A DNA stretch of 64,000 nt from Isochrysis galbana (GCA_018136815.1 CM030931.1:8544557-8608556), one strand, 5' to 3'; numbered from the stretch's first letter, positions 1 through 11,134 are shown. Numbers and translations: made by a program. The notes: generated by a model from the letters alone, not told the origin.

Positions 1-96
1 GATGAAGATTAGGGCCGCTGAAGATGTGACGATCAGGTCCCCTAGTTCAATCGGAGACGAGCACGTCGAAGTCAACGTCACAACCCTCCCAAACCG

Positions 97-864
97 TCAG
101 TCCACACGATAATTGAGCGTTCGCTCGGGATAAACCTCCTCATTAGTCATGGGCCTCGTATGCCTCAAGGTCATTTGTATCCAGAGAAGTCGGTGGTTCT
201 CGGGCTGGCGGCCAAGTGTGAACTCGCCATCCAATATGTCGCCGGCGAGGGCTAATTGAGGCGGGTGGAGTAGAAGCACCTAAAATGAGAAGATGGTGTT
301 GGGTATCAAATATAAGGCACCACTATCGCAGCGGATGTGGGCATGTAAAAGAGGACGTCTTCCCCGTAAGTGCACGATCAGTCCGTTATCCATGAAGCCG
401 CATGTTGCACTCGTGCTTTCATGGGATGCAAATCTCAGGAACGGCAAGTGTTAGATGGGATAGTAGGCAGGGCACGACTTCCTAAAGCGCAGGTATGTTC
501 AACATGGCTCCCGTTGTGAACAAGAGAGTTCTGGGTGTACCTGCTGTCCCCAGTGGGTGTCGCTCGGTGGCTCCGTCGACAACGTGATTTGGGTTGTCAC
601 GGGTGCCGTTGCTGAGCCGAGGAAGGCCGTTTTGAACCACGAGCCAAAGCCGGACACTTCAGAGTCAGTGTGGATCTCGAGGACAAATGGCGTGGTGAAT
701 GTCGCCACGTCGCTCTGGGTAACTGTGTCAACTTTGAAGTGGAGCAACCTCGCTGACGAGCCGATGACTTCTGCTGGATCTATTTGTTGCCACAAACACG
801 AATGAAGCCAGTAATCGCGGTGTTCCTTTTCCCAGTCTGTGTCTAGACACTCCATCTCCAGATG
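97..864 (-). CDS. Protein arginine methyltransferase, PRMT10-like, C-terminal exons (partial)
   Basis: Two exons on the minus strand, 864-541 and 279-97, encode the beta-barrel and C terminus of a type I-like PRMT, the enzyme that methylates arginines with S-adenosylmethionine. The upper exon reads through WQQIDPAEVIGS, GFGSWF and THWGQQ, the hallmark of the PRMT barrel. It stops at a GTACAC donor (540) and rejoins in phase at a TTTTAG acceptor (280) to give VLLLHPPQ, then ENHRLLWIQMTL, ending LNYRVD-stop. Order and spacing match plant PRMT10. The exon is cut by the N gap at 865. The N-terminal half of the same kind of protein sits at 51637-52896 on the plus strand, also cut by a gap, so these are very likely one gene broken by scaffolding. 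A recent paralogue is the alternative. Confidence 0.85.
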
Positions 865-964
865 NNNNNNNNNNNNNNNNNNNNNNNNNNNNNNNNNNNN
901 NNNNNNNNNNNNNNNNNNNNNNNNNNNNNNNNNNNNNNNNNNNNNNNNNNNNNNNNNNNNNNNN
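865..964. other. Assembly gap (100 N)
   Basis: Exactly 100 undetermined bases, the usual placeholder for a scaffold join of unknown length. A PRMT exon abuts it on the left and a C2-repeat protein on the right, so no gene can be read across it. Confidence 0.99.
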
Positions 965-3618
965 TCCACGATGACACCGCTGTCAACGAGATCTGGGTGG
1001 AGGTAGAGCTGCCTGAGCTCAGTGGGTCCTCCGGCAAGGCACGCACCAATGCTCTTCCGAAGAGCACACATCCATGCGATTTCAAGCACACTCACTTACT
1101 CGAATTACAGCCGGGTTCTGCCGCCGCTGAAGCGATGACACGAGCCATCTCTTCCCTTGGTGGGCACGACGCGGACGTTCTGTTCATGCTCAAGGGTCGC
1201 GGCTCCGCCAGCACAAAGCCACGTGACCTCGGACAGGGGGTGATCAACCTCGCCACAATGCTGCGAGATGGCCGCGACCTAGTGCAAAAACCGCTTCGGC
1301 TGACGACAAAGGGTGGGGACGAACCTATCGAGCTCACCGTCACCCTGCTCGCCGTCGAGGCCCTGCGAAGGTTGCGTGCGCCCCATGCGTCGGTTGACGC
1401 CGTGCGTATAGACATAGGCAAGCTGACCCTCGTGAAGCCTCTGCTTGGCGATCGCTCCATCGACGAACTTTGGGCCGATGTCGAGTGGGTCGACGGGGCC
1501 AAGGTGCTCGAGACGAAGCGACTCCGCGCCGCCGATGCCGCCCCATCACTCTTTTTCGAGTTCTCGGGCCAAGTGGCCGTAGAAGAGGGCTCGCAAGCGC
1601 AAATCCTCCTCGGCGAAGCGCTGAGCTCCTCGGACGAGCAGAAGTCGGACCTTTACTTCAATCTCAACACCAACGATGCCCAGCGGCGTGGCGGGTCGGA
1701 TCGAGAGGTGGCCCAGGCCTACGTGAATCTTCACGAGCTATTGCGATCCGGTCAGGACATCGTTAAGAAGCCAATCGATCTGATCACCGAGGCGGGCGTG
1801 CCTGTCGGTACGCTCGAGGTGAGCGTCGCCGCCTTGCCAGTACTCAAGCGCTCGATGGCGCCGCGTTCGAGTGCTATACTGAAGGTGGAGATCGGCACGC
1901 TCCAGTTGAGCCCAACGATTGTGCGGGACGCGACTGTCACTGAGCTATGGGTCGAGGTCGATCTACCAGGCGATGATCTTGCGACGGCCGAGCAACAGAC
2001 CAGCCGACACCTTCAGAAGAGAGCAGCGAAGCTCGACTGTGGCTACTCCGTGTCGATTCCCCTATCCCGTGGGTCACGTGCATTGGCGACTTTGAGTGAG
2101 GCGTTGACATCGCAGCAGCCGGAAGACGCGGACATCTTCTTTGCGTTGAAGGCGCGCGCATCTTCAGGAACAAGCCGCCAATTGGGAGAAGGCTATGTCA
2201 GCCTCCGCACAATTCTTGAGACCGGGCGGGAGCTATCATCAGTACCTGTGGCGCTATCAGACGATGCTGGTACTCTCACAGTGTCTGTCACTGCGCTCGA
2301 GGTGCTTCGCTTGGCGGGAGCTGTCATCTCCACCGAAGCCACAACGACGAGTGCAAGCGCCACTCGAGGTGATGCGGGCCCTTCGCTTACACTCGCAGTT
2401 AGCGCCCTCACACTCTCAGGGAGAGTGATGGAGGATGAGAGCGTCGGTGAGGTCTGGGTAGAGGTAGATTTGTTCGACATATCAGAGGGAGCACATTTGC
2501 GCACAGAGCGGTCGCCTAAGCGATCGTCGCTTACTCTCGCGTACTCTTACAGCGTCGCTGTTCCGCCGGGCTCAAGGGCACGTGAGGTGCTCCGTTCCGC
2601 GCTCGCATCGTCAAGTGAGGGAGATGACGACGTCTACTTCATGCTGAAGGCAGCAACATCGCGTGGGGGCTCACCTCGAACGCTCGGTGAGGCTTACATC
2701 AGCCTCCGAGAAGTGTTGAAAACCGGCCGGGAAATACCACCTACCGCGCTTTCCCTCTCGGACCAAGCCGGCACTGTGACAGTAGCCTTGACTGCAGTCG
2801 AGGCACTCCGAGCGGCCAGCGAAGGCCTGGCCACTGTTGATGCTGTTGGAGCAGTGCGACCCGCTACTACAACTTCCCTCGATGACAATCTCGTGCTACG
2901 TTTGGAAACCTTAGATCTAACAGATTCACTTCGGGTGGCCTCGTTACAGCGCGAGCTCGTCGTGTCATTCGAGCTGTTGGGTCAAGAGCAGCACACGGCT
3001 CCCTTTCTCGCGCCTACGACGATGCCGCACTTGGTGAACCAGCAATTTGCCATTCCAATCGACCCTCATCGACCTGCAACACAAGATGAACTACGGCGCG
3101 TCCTCCAATCATCAAGACGGACGGATGCAGACGTCATTTTCCGTCTCTCGCATGGCCGGTTAGAACAACGTGTCGTATTTGCCTCCGGGGTAATCAATCT
3201 GCAGGATATTTGGTCGTCCGGGCGCGACTTGCAGCATCATAGCGTGCGGATGACAAAGCAGTCGCTAGCCGCATCGTCAGGCGAGGAATCTTCACTTGTA
3301 GTGAGCACAGACATGATTCGAGCTTTCTCTCGCCTGCTGGAGAAGCCAGCAGCCGCTGGCGCGCCAACTGCGTCATCATTCTTAGCCGGCCTCTCCGACC
3401 CGGGGCCTGCTGTACCGCCATCGTCGTCCGTAAGGGCGCGCCCGCCGGTCGCGCCTGCATCTCCACCGCGCTCTCTTCAGGGTCAAAGTTCGGCAAAATC
3501 CTTCCTTGACAGTCTTGGGAGCAGCGCGGCACTTCCCGCACAAGCCGCACCCCCCGCACCAGCTCCGGAATATGCCAAAGGATCTGCACAATCATTTCTT
3601 GACAGCCTCGGCAAGTGA
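965..3618 (+). CDS. Tandem C2-like repeat protein resembling RPGRIP1-family C2 domains (5' partial)
   Basis: An uninterrupted frame of about 884 codons from the gap to a TGA. It is built of about five modules of roughly 160 residues. Each has a strand motif such as NEIWVEVEL, DELWADVEW, TELWVEVDL or GEVWVEVDL, then a DVYFMLK-type strand, then LGEAYISL..LKTGRE. This order resembles the C2 domains of RPGRIP1/RPGRIP1L, which act at the ciliary transition zone; the assignment is by pattern only. The acidic Ca-binding loops of classical C2 domains are not evident, so protein or lipid scaffolding is more likely than Ca2+ sensing. The C-terminal 130 residues are Ala/Pro/Ser-rich and carry two copies of S-FLDSLG, a possible short docking motif. 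The start lies in or beyond the N gap; the ATG next to the Ns is not a real start. No introns are needed. Confidence 0.72.
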
Positions 3619-4924
3619 TAAATATCAGGGGCAGGAGCTTGGCCCGAGGTGACGTGGAGAGGCGCGCTCGATTATCACTAGATGAAAAGCTCTCGACGGG
3701 GCTCTGGGCTAGGTTGTTGCCCACATTCCAAGGGCATTGCAAAGTGGAATGATTCGATGGTCAGCTAGCATTCTCCGCTTGAATCCGAGGAGCGTGTCTG
3801 GATTTCGAGCAGGTGGTTCCTATTTGCATCGCTTGTTGCTAGGCGGCTGTTGTGCTTGCAAAGCCGCTAATGCGCTCCGTCCTCCCCTAAGATGTTGCGT
3901 CCATTTCCATTTCGTTGTCAGTGGCTGAGCTCGCGCCACCCAATCGGAGACTCGCTGTCGCATCTCATCGTTTTAGTGATGTTTGTCGAGGTACAGTGGA
4001 GCCACGTCGCCATACGCTCACGAGTTGCCGGGGGCGCGCGCGCCTTGCTGCCCGGCGGGTCTCTCCGCACCTTGCTCCTGCCTCCGCAATTCCAGTGGGA
4101 GGTCAAGTTCAATTTGCTCCACTTGCCACTTGCCCACTCCCCGACATTGCACATTGCATATTGCTGTATAAAAAAGATGAAAGTACAGCCCCGACACTTG
4201 CACTCTTAGTAGAGTATTGGTCATGGCGCGGGTGCCTCGCGCTCCTCCCCTAAGGCTAAGGCACTATCGCTAACGCCCCTCCCGGGGGGGGGGCTTATTA
4301 GTCATCCTCAAGCCATAGGCTGTGCACTTTGCACTTTGCGTATATTGTGGCATGTGCTGAGCACTCAACACCCAACTCATTCACCTAGCACCTAAACCCT
4401 CCCAGACCGCACGCAACGTGACCTCGCACCCCTTCTTCGCCATGGGCCGGAGCCGCAGGGAAGAGGAAGAGAGGAGGAAGAGGGAAGAGGGAGCGTCGGG
4501 GAGGGGGGGGGAGCGGCAGCTCTCAGTGTTAACGTTAACGTGTCTTCTTGCCCTGTTTAGGTAAAGAAGACGGGGGGCGCCAAAGCCAGGAGGGAAGGGC
4601 AGCGCCTCGCCGCGGCCACCCACTCAGGCGAGAGAGATCAGCGCTCTGGGCCCCTAGTTTCACGAGTGCCCCTCTGCGATGGCGATGGTGATTTCTGGCC
4701 TGTTTGCGCGTTTTCTTGCTACGCATCGCTGTGGGGGCTTCCGTGGAGAGTCTGGGGCCCAAAGGGCACAGGATATGTGCTTGTTACACCTATCCAGTCG
4801 CCACATCCAAAAATCTCGTAATAAATCCTCAATCTCTACTTGGTCAATTTTCACCCTTAGAAGTTAAAATAGCTGTTTAACCGCCCTACCCTTGCTCATG
4901 CAGTGCAATGGCATGTGATATCAA
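3619..4924. other. Intergenic; no gene seen, one dispersed repeat copy at the right end
   Basis: Short frames here have no recognisable domain. A C/T- and G-rich patch lies at 4380-4520. Bases 4798-4891 (ending in the motif GTTTAACCGCCCTAC) match a repeat also present at 36525-36628 and, in reverse, near 25270-25320. Confidence 0.6.
4798..4891 (+). repeat. Dispersed repeat, TTCACCCTTAGAAGTTAAAA family
   Basis: The core TTCACCCTTAGAAGTTAAAA followed by TTTRACCGCCCTAC is repeated at 36585-36625 on this strand and in inverse orientation at 25275-25320. The segment before it (CTCGYRATAAATCCTCAATC) is also shared with the 36.5-kb copy. Probably one end of a small nonautonomous element. Confidence 0.65.
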
Positions 4925-5888
4925 TTAAGGTGGTCCGCGGATGAGCGGGCCCACCCCGGTATTACGCGAAAGCGGCGGGTGGCGGGCGTGGCCGCCGCCG
5001 GGGGATGGCTGGCTGTGGGGCTCACGATGGCCCTGTATGGAACTGGGTATGACCCAGGAGGTTTCGGCGAGCCTGGCAGCATCCCTGGGGGGGAGCCGTG
5101 CGACGAGGAATCGACCCCTGAGCCCCACCTCCCCTCCCAGGAAGAGGTGTTCGTCCTGTGCGTCGACCGCGTGGTGGAGGGAGAGGGCGAGCGGCACTGG
5201 TTGTGCCCTCTGTGCAATGCAAAGGAGCCAGAGGTGGCGCAAGCGGTGCAGGAGGCCGCGAAGGCCGGCCACCGTGTGCTGTGCACGAAGGAGTGGCTGC
5301 AAGGGAGGCTGCTGGTGGGCACAGCGGCGCACAACTTCACGGAGTGCGACTGCTTCATCACGGAGCCGTATGGCGAACCAGAGAATGCAGGGCGAGGTGC
5401 CAAGCAGAAGAAGTTTTTTATGTACTGGGCGATTGCGAAGGAGCTTGGGGCCGCTCGCGCCGGCGACGCGCGCAGCTTGCGCTTGGGCGCCTTCCTGAGG
5501 GCACCCCCGCCGCCCGGCGAGCCAAAGTCTAGGGGTGGCGGCAGACTCCTTCTCCTCTCCTGCCTGTTGAGCACCACCTTCGGGGATAGGGCATTCCACA
5601 CCCAGCGCGCAGCACGCCTCATCACACCGCCGCTCTCGCCTGCGCCAACCTCAGATGTCACAGCCTCTTGCGCTGAACTCCCGAGGGCGACTGTGCCGTC
5701 AGTGCAGGGCAAGTGACCTGGGTTGCCTGCGGCATTGAAGCCTCCGCCTCTCCCCTTCCCTGCTGACCGCCACCCTCGCAGTGGGGGGGCTCCCAGGGGG
5801 GGTCCTCTGCGCTCATTGGACACGCTGCCGCGAACCTCCCGATGCAGTTTATACCGGGGTGGGCCCGCTCATCCGCGGACCACCTTAA
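4925..5888. mobile_element. TTAA-target DNA transposon with perfect 34-bp terminal inverted repeats
   Basis: Bases 4929-4962 and 5851-5884 are exact inverted copies of each other (34 bp, beginning GGTGGTCCGCGGATGAGCGG). They are flanked by TTAA on both sides (4925-4928 and 5885-5888). TTAA duplication is known for piggyBac and Sola3 families; the terminus does not start with the usual piggyBac CCC, so the superfamily is open. The element is 956 bp between the target sites and encodes no transposase, so it would be nonautonomous. Perfect identity of the ends suggests recent activity. It carries an open frame of 229 codons (5027-5716). Confidence 0.85.
5027..5716 (+). CDS. Hypothetical ORF carried inside the TTAA transposon
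   Basis: An open frame of 229 codons from ATG, filling most of the element between its inverted ends. It has a treble-clef-like CPLC pair (WLCPLCNAKE), several further Cys/His (GHRVLC, ECDCF), and a basic-aromatic stretch KQKKFFMYWAIAKEL. The last 70 residues are Pro/Arg/Ser-rich and look less constrained. No catalytic transposase triad is visible. It may be a captured host fragment or a DNA-binding remnant of the parent transposase. GC-rich composition can keep frames open by chance, so coding is uncertain. Confidence 0.4.
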   Translation: MALYGTGYDPGGFGEPGSIPGGEPCDEESTPEPHLPSQEEVFVLCVDRVVEGEGERHWLCPLCNAKEPEVAQAVQEAAKAGHRVLCTKEWLQGRLLVGTAAHNFTECDCFITEPYGEPENAGRGAKQKKFFMYWAIAKELGAARAGDARSLRLGAFLRAPPPPGEPKSRGGGRLLLLSCLLSTTFGDRAFHTQRAARLITPPLSPAPTSDVTASCAELPRATVPSVQGK

Positions 5889-6261
5889 AGGCTGTAAAAT
5901 GTCTTTATGACTCAGCACAATACGACACGCATTGCATGCAGCCGACAGGCAGTTGATCAGGCCGTATTGCAACACTGTCATGATGCAGAAGCATAGTGCC
6001 CAGAGGGGAAGACTAGAGCAAAGCTCAGCAAGAAGACATTGAAGAGTCACCGAAGCGAACTCACTCCCTCACCCTGCTGGCGAAGTCCTGAACAGCTGCA
6101 CGCTGGTGAGCGGTTCGCAGCTCGACCAGATGAAGCACCTCATCGCCGACTGGTGCGCACAACACCTTGACGTCGGCCGCCGAGAGTGCATCAGCCAACC
6201 CCATTGAAACAAGTCACCATGATCATACGAATACGACTGTTGACCTGAAAGGGGGGACAAT

Positions 6262-6516
6262 CTACTGGCCCTGCTCGCGCTGGCGGCGGGCGAGGTACTC
6301 AGCGAAGGACTCAGCCTTGTGGATGGCCTGCTGCTTGCCCTTGGGGTCGTTCGGGTCGATCTCGGTCGGCTCCGGGTCACGGGTAGCCTCACCACCGCCG
6401 AAGCCCTTGCCACCGTTCATGACGACCTTGGACGCCCCAACCTTCGACGGCATCATCGGGGCCATGAAGGCCGAGGCGAGCGCAACGCAGAGAGCGACGA
6501 GGAGGAAGCGGAACAT
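6262..6516 (-). CDS. Small plastid-targeted protein with bipartite ASAF-type presequence
   Basis: An 84-residue protein starting MFRFLLVALCVALASAFMAP. Residues 1-16 form a signal peptide, with predicted cleavage ASA|F. The F at the cleavage site followed by a Ser/Lys/Met-rich stretch is the known bipartite targeting signal of plastids derived from red algae (diatoms, pelagophytes, haptophytes, cryptophytes). The mature part is about 50 residues: a glycine patch (NGGKGFGGGE), an acidic turn (EPTEIDPNDPKG), then an amphipathic helix (HKAESFAEYLARRQRE). I do not recognise the family; small nuclear-encoded thylakoid or photosystem accessory proteins have this build. A longer upstream frame is low-complexity Pro-rich DNA and was not used. 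It is divergent from the kinesin gene, 1.85 kb away. Confidence 0.75.
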   Translation of the reverse strand: MFRFLLVALCVALASAFMAPMMPSKVGASKVVMNGGKGFGGGEATRDPEPTEIDPNDPKGKQQAIHKAESFAEYLARRQREQGQ

Positions 6517-8370
6517 GAGTATTGTCTGTCGTCGAGGAGAGGCAGAAGGGGGGTAAATGAGACGGCTGCGCTGCTGCCGACGCAGGGCACACTCTGCACC
6601 AAAGAGTTCATGGATGTGTCGCGACCGAGGCGGCCGACAGTGGGGTGAGCCGCGGGCGCAGGTGCGCTGCGGTTTGCACAGCGCGCTCGAGTTTGTGTGC
6701 GAGCGGCCAGTTGCTGCGCTGTGAGAGGAAGGGCATGGGCCGAGGGGGCCGAGGGGGGCGAGGCGGCATCTCGCACCTGAGTTGAGTGGGGAGGAGAGGG
6801 GGCGGGGGGGGAAGGGGGGGGGGGGGGGGGGGCTTGCTCGCTCGCGGGGGGCGCGGGGGGGGGGGGGGGGACCTCGACGAGATCGGCGGCAGATCCACAC
6901 CTCTTCGCCCACGCGACCCCCTTCCGCCAGCCGGTGTCTCTCACAGTGCGAGGCGCTTTTAATAAAATAAACGGACCTCCAAGCAGGTTGTGTGAGGCGA
7001 TGCTGCTGTGGCCGCCCCGCTGTACACTTATATCTCGCCCACGGCGGCCTCCCCCCCCGCCCCATCTGGCGAAGGCTGGCGAAGGATTCCCCCCTTCCCC
7101 TCTCCCCCCCTCCCCCCTTCCCCCCTCCCCTGTCCCCCCCCACGCGGCGCCGCAGCTGACGACCGCCGCCCCCCCCCCCCCAAACCCCTTTGTACACACC
7201 GTCAGGGGAGAAGGGGGGGGGGGGGAGGGGGGGGGCGCTTTGCTCCGGCCAAAACGGCAGGGCGGCAGCCACGCAGGAACCCGCACACGCGGCACGGGGG
7301 AGGGGCGGGGCGGGGGGGGGGGGGGGAGGCGCGAGATTTCCGAGAAGTTGCAGACCGAGCACGACGAGACGGCGTTCGGAGGAGTTTCACTTGTGTGGGT
7401 CGAGCCCACAGGTGCGTTATGTAGGGGCCCGTCAGGGGTAAGAACTTGGAACTTTTTTTTTCGTTTCATCGGCGCGCCTCCACTTGACTGCTTCCACTAC
7501 CGTGCAGTTTGTTTGAGCGTTGTCACCGGGGAGGTGCTTGCTTGCTTACCACTGACCACTGATAAGCGATATGCGACTAAGTAGTGATAATCCGCACCAC
7601 CAACCACCCACCCCGACCCCTACCCACTACCCACCACCCACACCGCCCACCACCTCAGCCGCCGTCGTGGTTGCTGGTTGCGTCCTCGCCTCCAACCCGG
7701 TCGAGCACCGACCGGGCCCTCCGACAAGCCTCTTCAATCCTCAAGACTTCTGCACACTGCCAGCTGCCAGGATAACCTTCTCTAAAATCAAAACTCCAAC
7801 TTCTACGTACGCCTCCACATACATACCAACTATACATACCGGAGTGATACCGGTAGGCTGTAGAGGCAATAAAAATGGAACCTTGGGTTTTCTCGTTTTC
7901 TCAGGGTTGCACCTTCGAAAGAGGAAGGGGGGGGGGGGGGGGGGGGGCTTTCCGCTGGGTCTTCCTCATAGCCCATAGTAAGCCTGTGGCGCTCAATGAA
8001 TCTGGGTTCATGTGTTCGTTGGCGCCGCTCACAAGTTGTTGCCTTTTTCTCCACGCCCCGAACTTGAAAGAAGGCTCTCCCACCCACCCGCCCCCCTCCC
8101 AAAGAATTCCATACCTCTAAGACAATAATGTGAAGGCCGTGTAACGGATCTGTGTGGAAGAGGCGAGCGAGCCAGTGGGCGAAAGGCGAGGCCGGCGGAC
8201 AGCAGCGAGGGAGAGAGAGGGAGAGAGAGGGAGAGGGAGGGAGAGGGAGAGGGAAGGAGGGAGGGAGACGGGAGAGGCGAGACGGCGGGAGAGTCACCGC
8301 GGCTGGATCGTGTCGGCTCGTGTATGAGCACTTGAGCGCACCGCACCGTTGCGAAGAGTGGCCAGCCAAG
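6517..8370. other. Intergenic region rich in G and C homopolymers
   Basis: Divergent spacer between the plastid-protein gene and the kinesin gene. It holds many runs of 8-18 G or C (for example 6806-6832, 6847-6870, 7093-7140, 7210-7236, 7310-7327, 7926-7947) and a GAGAGG repeat at 8208-8280. These keep long spurious frames open on both strands. The last part is probably the kinesin promoter and 5' UTR. No other gene seen. Confidence 0.7.
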
Positions 8371-10577
8371 ATGCCAAATATCCGAGTGGCGGTGCGCGTG
8401 CGGCCGCTCAGTGAGCGGGAACGGGCGAGGGACTCTCATCCGTGCATCATGGTGCAGGAGGGGACACAGGTGCGCTCTGATGAGCCAGCGACCACCTCCA
8501 CTCACGCGTGTGATCCAGCATTTTGCTACTCGAAGCCGAGCGATTCTGGGAGATTTGCAGTGGTGACCCGGCTCCGGTGCACGCAGATTAATGTGGTGGA
8601 TCCCGACGACAAGATGGGCGGGATTGACTACTTGCGCTTAGATAAGAACAGGGATAAGGCATACGCCTTCGATGCGGCGCTTGACGACACCATCACACAG
8701 CAAGAGGTCTTTGAGATCACCACCAAAAATTCCATTCCGGGCGTTGTGAAGGGTACGTGTCAGCCGAATACCTCTCGGTGTACACCGCCGCGCGTGGATG
8801 ATTGAACTCACACCAGCTTGCAAATTCCACCTTCACAGGTACCAATGCCTGCTGCTTTGCATATGGAGCGACAGGCTCTGGCAAGACGTATACCATGACA
8901 GGGACCAAGGATGCACCTGGAGTCATCCCCCTCACTGTGAGAACAAGCTATTGGCAGCTGGAGTGGAGAATTGAAAGGGCCCAAGTATAACGATGTCCCC
9001 TTAGCGTGCCTCGATTCTCGTTCTCCTTGAGGGCAGAAGTGCCTCCACATTTTGCGCAGGTGGAGGCGCTTTTTGAAGAGATCCGTTCCTCTGCACAACC
9101 TGTGCACGTGACTATGCAATATGTTGAGATCTACAATGAGGTTGTCAAAGATCTCCTCGACCCAGCGCCGAAGCTGACCAACTTGGACGTGCGAGAAGAT
9201 CCGCGCCAAGGAACGTTTGTCGCCGGGGCCGCCACGCTTGAGGTAATGCCACCTGCGCCAACATCCGTGCGCACCGGGCGTACCGGATGGCGCAGTTGAG
9301 GTTGCCCCTTGGCCTTCCTGACCATCTTCCTCGCCCGAATGGCAACTTGCGGCAGGTAATGTCTCGTGAGGAAGTCGAAGAACTTCTGGCTCAGGGCAAT
9401 TTTTACCGCACTACCTCCGCAACAGGATGCAACGAGGTGTCCTCACGTTCTCATGCGGTTTTGCAACTTCGTCTGGAGGCCCAGCAAGAGGCTGGCGCCA
9501 AGGCGATTGGAAAGCTAGCGCTAATCGACCTTGCTGGATCAGAGCGCGCCACCAAGACTGATAATCGCGGTGAGCGCCTGAACGAGGGTGCCAACATCAA
9601 CAGATCTCTCTTGGCGCTAGCAAATTGCATAAATGCTCTCGTGGGGACCGGGGGACGAGGGCATTCGCACGTCCCATACCGCGATTCAAAGCTGACGCGC
9701 TTGCTGAAGGACTCGCTTGGTGGCAGCAGCTGTACGTGCATCATCACCAATGTATCACCAGCGTCTGATCAATTTGAGGAGACTATCAATACGCTCAAAT
9801 ATGCTAACCGTGCGAAAAACATCAAGACGAAGGCCATTTCGGTCCGCGTCGAGCGGCCCCAAGTCCAGCAGGTGAAGGCGAAGTTCACTCCCACCGTGAA
9901 GTATGACCCGGTGGCACCCGTCAAAGTTCGCGGCGTGGAAGACTTCCTCGTGCGGCATGAGAAGGCGAGAGTGCGGCGCGAGCTCGCTGGGCTGAAGAGG
10001 GGTCCGCCAGTATCGCGTATTCAGAGCTCGCCGGTGTGCGCCCATCGCTCTAGCCGCCATCGAGTGTGCGCCCTCCCGTCTGAGCTCCCTTTCCCTTGCA
10101 CCATCTCGTGATACACGTGATCCGAACCCTGGTGCGGCAACTTGGCTTACTAGCCCCACCCTTATCACCTTCTCGCTGCAGTCACTCAATTCAGGTCGTC
10201 CAGGGATTGATCGGAGTACCCCCTACCGTGCTGGCGGTCGAGGGAGGGGAATGCCTCGAAGAGCCTCGGATGATTCTCGGCTGCCGTCGATTCAACGACA
10301 ACGAAGCCCACAATCGGACATTCGAGCGCGGGTGCACTCCGCAGGCCACACTCGCACACCTCTTGCTGCCGGATCCCTCATCGACATTTTTAGCGGCAGC
10401 AATGACAAGAAGCAGAAAGTAGGACCAGGGGTGGCGCGGCTGCAGCGGGCCATCAAAGATCAGCTTACTATCATGAGACATGACGTGATTGAAAAAAGGA
10501 TCGCGGAAGCGAAAAGGGAGGAAGAGCAAAGAATGATGCAACGAAGCTTTGGGGGAACGCAGGCACGGTTCCTATAG
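8371..10577 (+). CDS. Kinesin motor protein, kinesin-8-like, five exons
   Basis: Proposed exons are 8371-8752, 8839-8936, 9060-9242, 9356-10033 and 10182-10577, all GT-AG and phase-consistent, giving 578 residues. The motor is N-terminal: [12 protein letters not shown] at the start, P-loop GATGSGKT at 137-144, switch I NEVSSRSH, switch [10 protein letters not shown], then [19 protein letters not shown] and a neck ending [12 protein letters not shown]. The last motifs and the internal-motor spacing resemble kinesin-8 (KIF18/Kip3), plus-end motors that trim microtubules in spindle or cilium; subfamily is inferred. The tail is short: a basic Ser/Arg-rich linker and a coiled-coil-like C terminus ([19 protein letters not shown]). 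In-frame stops in the introns rule out read-through. The last junction (SSP to SLNSGRPG) is the least certain. Confidence 0.88.
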
Positions 10578-10822
10578 CTTAGGCGGGCTCTGCGGGCCCT
10601 CAATATTGGTCCTTGATGTTTTGCATGGCCTTTTACCTTGATCTTGCCATGTGTGTGTGTGACTGAATGGTCAATGGAGCCGTTCAAGGATAAGGCCGAC
10701 GAAGATGCGTATGTTCTTGTCAAGAGGCAGGAAGCGCACACCCTCGTCCTCCTCGCGCCATGTGGCGGTTGTACTCTCATTCTGGCGGATGCGAGACGTG
10801 TTCCCATCTGTTGTGTTCAAAA
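10578..10822. other. Kinesin 3' flank; nothing recognised
   Basis: Presumed 3' UTR and spacer with a GTGTGTGTGTG microsatellite near 10650. No coding or repeat signal that I can support. Confidence 0.5.
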
Positions 10823-11130
10823 AAACTTCTTAATAATCTCGCCGCGCGCGCGACCCTGCACAGCATCTATGCAGCCACGCCCGCTTCCCTTATCCCCCCT
10901 CCACCTGCCTTGCGGCTTGTCCCCTCGTGCTCTACCGCTAGGGGCTGGGTGCAGTAGGTGTCCAGTGGCAGACGGTGTGTACCGATTCCCGAAGGCCTGT
11001 TTCACTCCTTCCTCTCGCGCCATAGGCGCTGCATATGCGACGCAGAGGCGGTCAAGCGCAAGGCACGCACCGCGCTCCACGCCCCAAGTCGGTGCGCGAG
11101 GCACTCGGCAAAGAGCCACCTAAGGCACTT
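10823..11130 (-). mobile_element. LINE 3' end fragment with T-run tail (copy A)
   Basis: Bases 10823-11030 match 13388-13600 closely (same strand, about 90% by eye). Read on the minus strand it ends ...GGCGAGATTATTAAGAAG followed by a run of T. The same terminus occurs after a LINE open frame at 38135, so this is the 3' untranslated end of that kind of element. The piece has no coding part of its own. Confidence 0.65.
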
Positions 11131-11134
11131 GCGC

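Noticed and set aside
557-805. Plus-strand frame of 82 codons
   Set aside because: Antisense to the PRMT barrel exon, which matches a known family.
6262-7469. Long minus-strand Pro/Ser-rich frames (over 300 codons) upstream of the plastid protein
   Set aside because: Created by G/C homopolymers that lack stops; only the last 84 codons have protein-like structure and a proper start.
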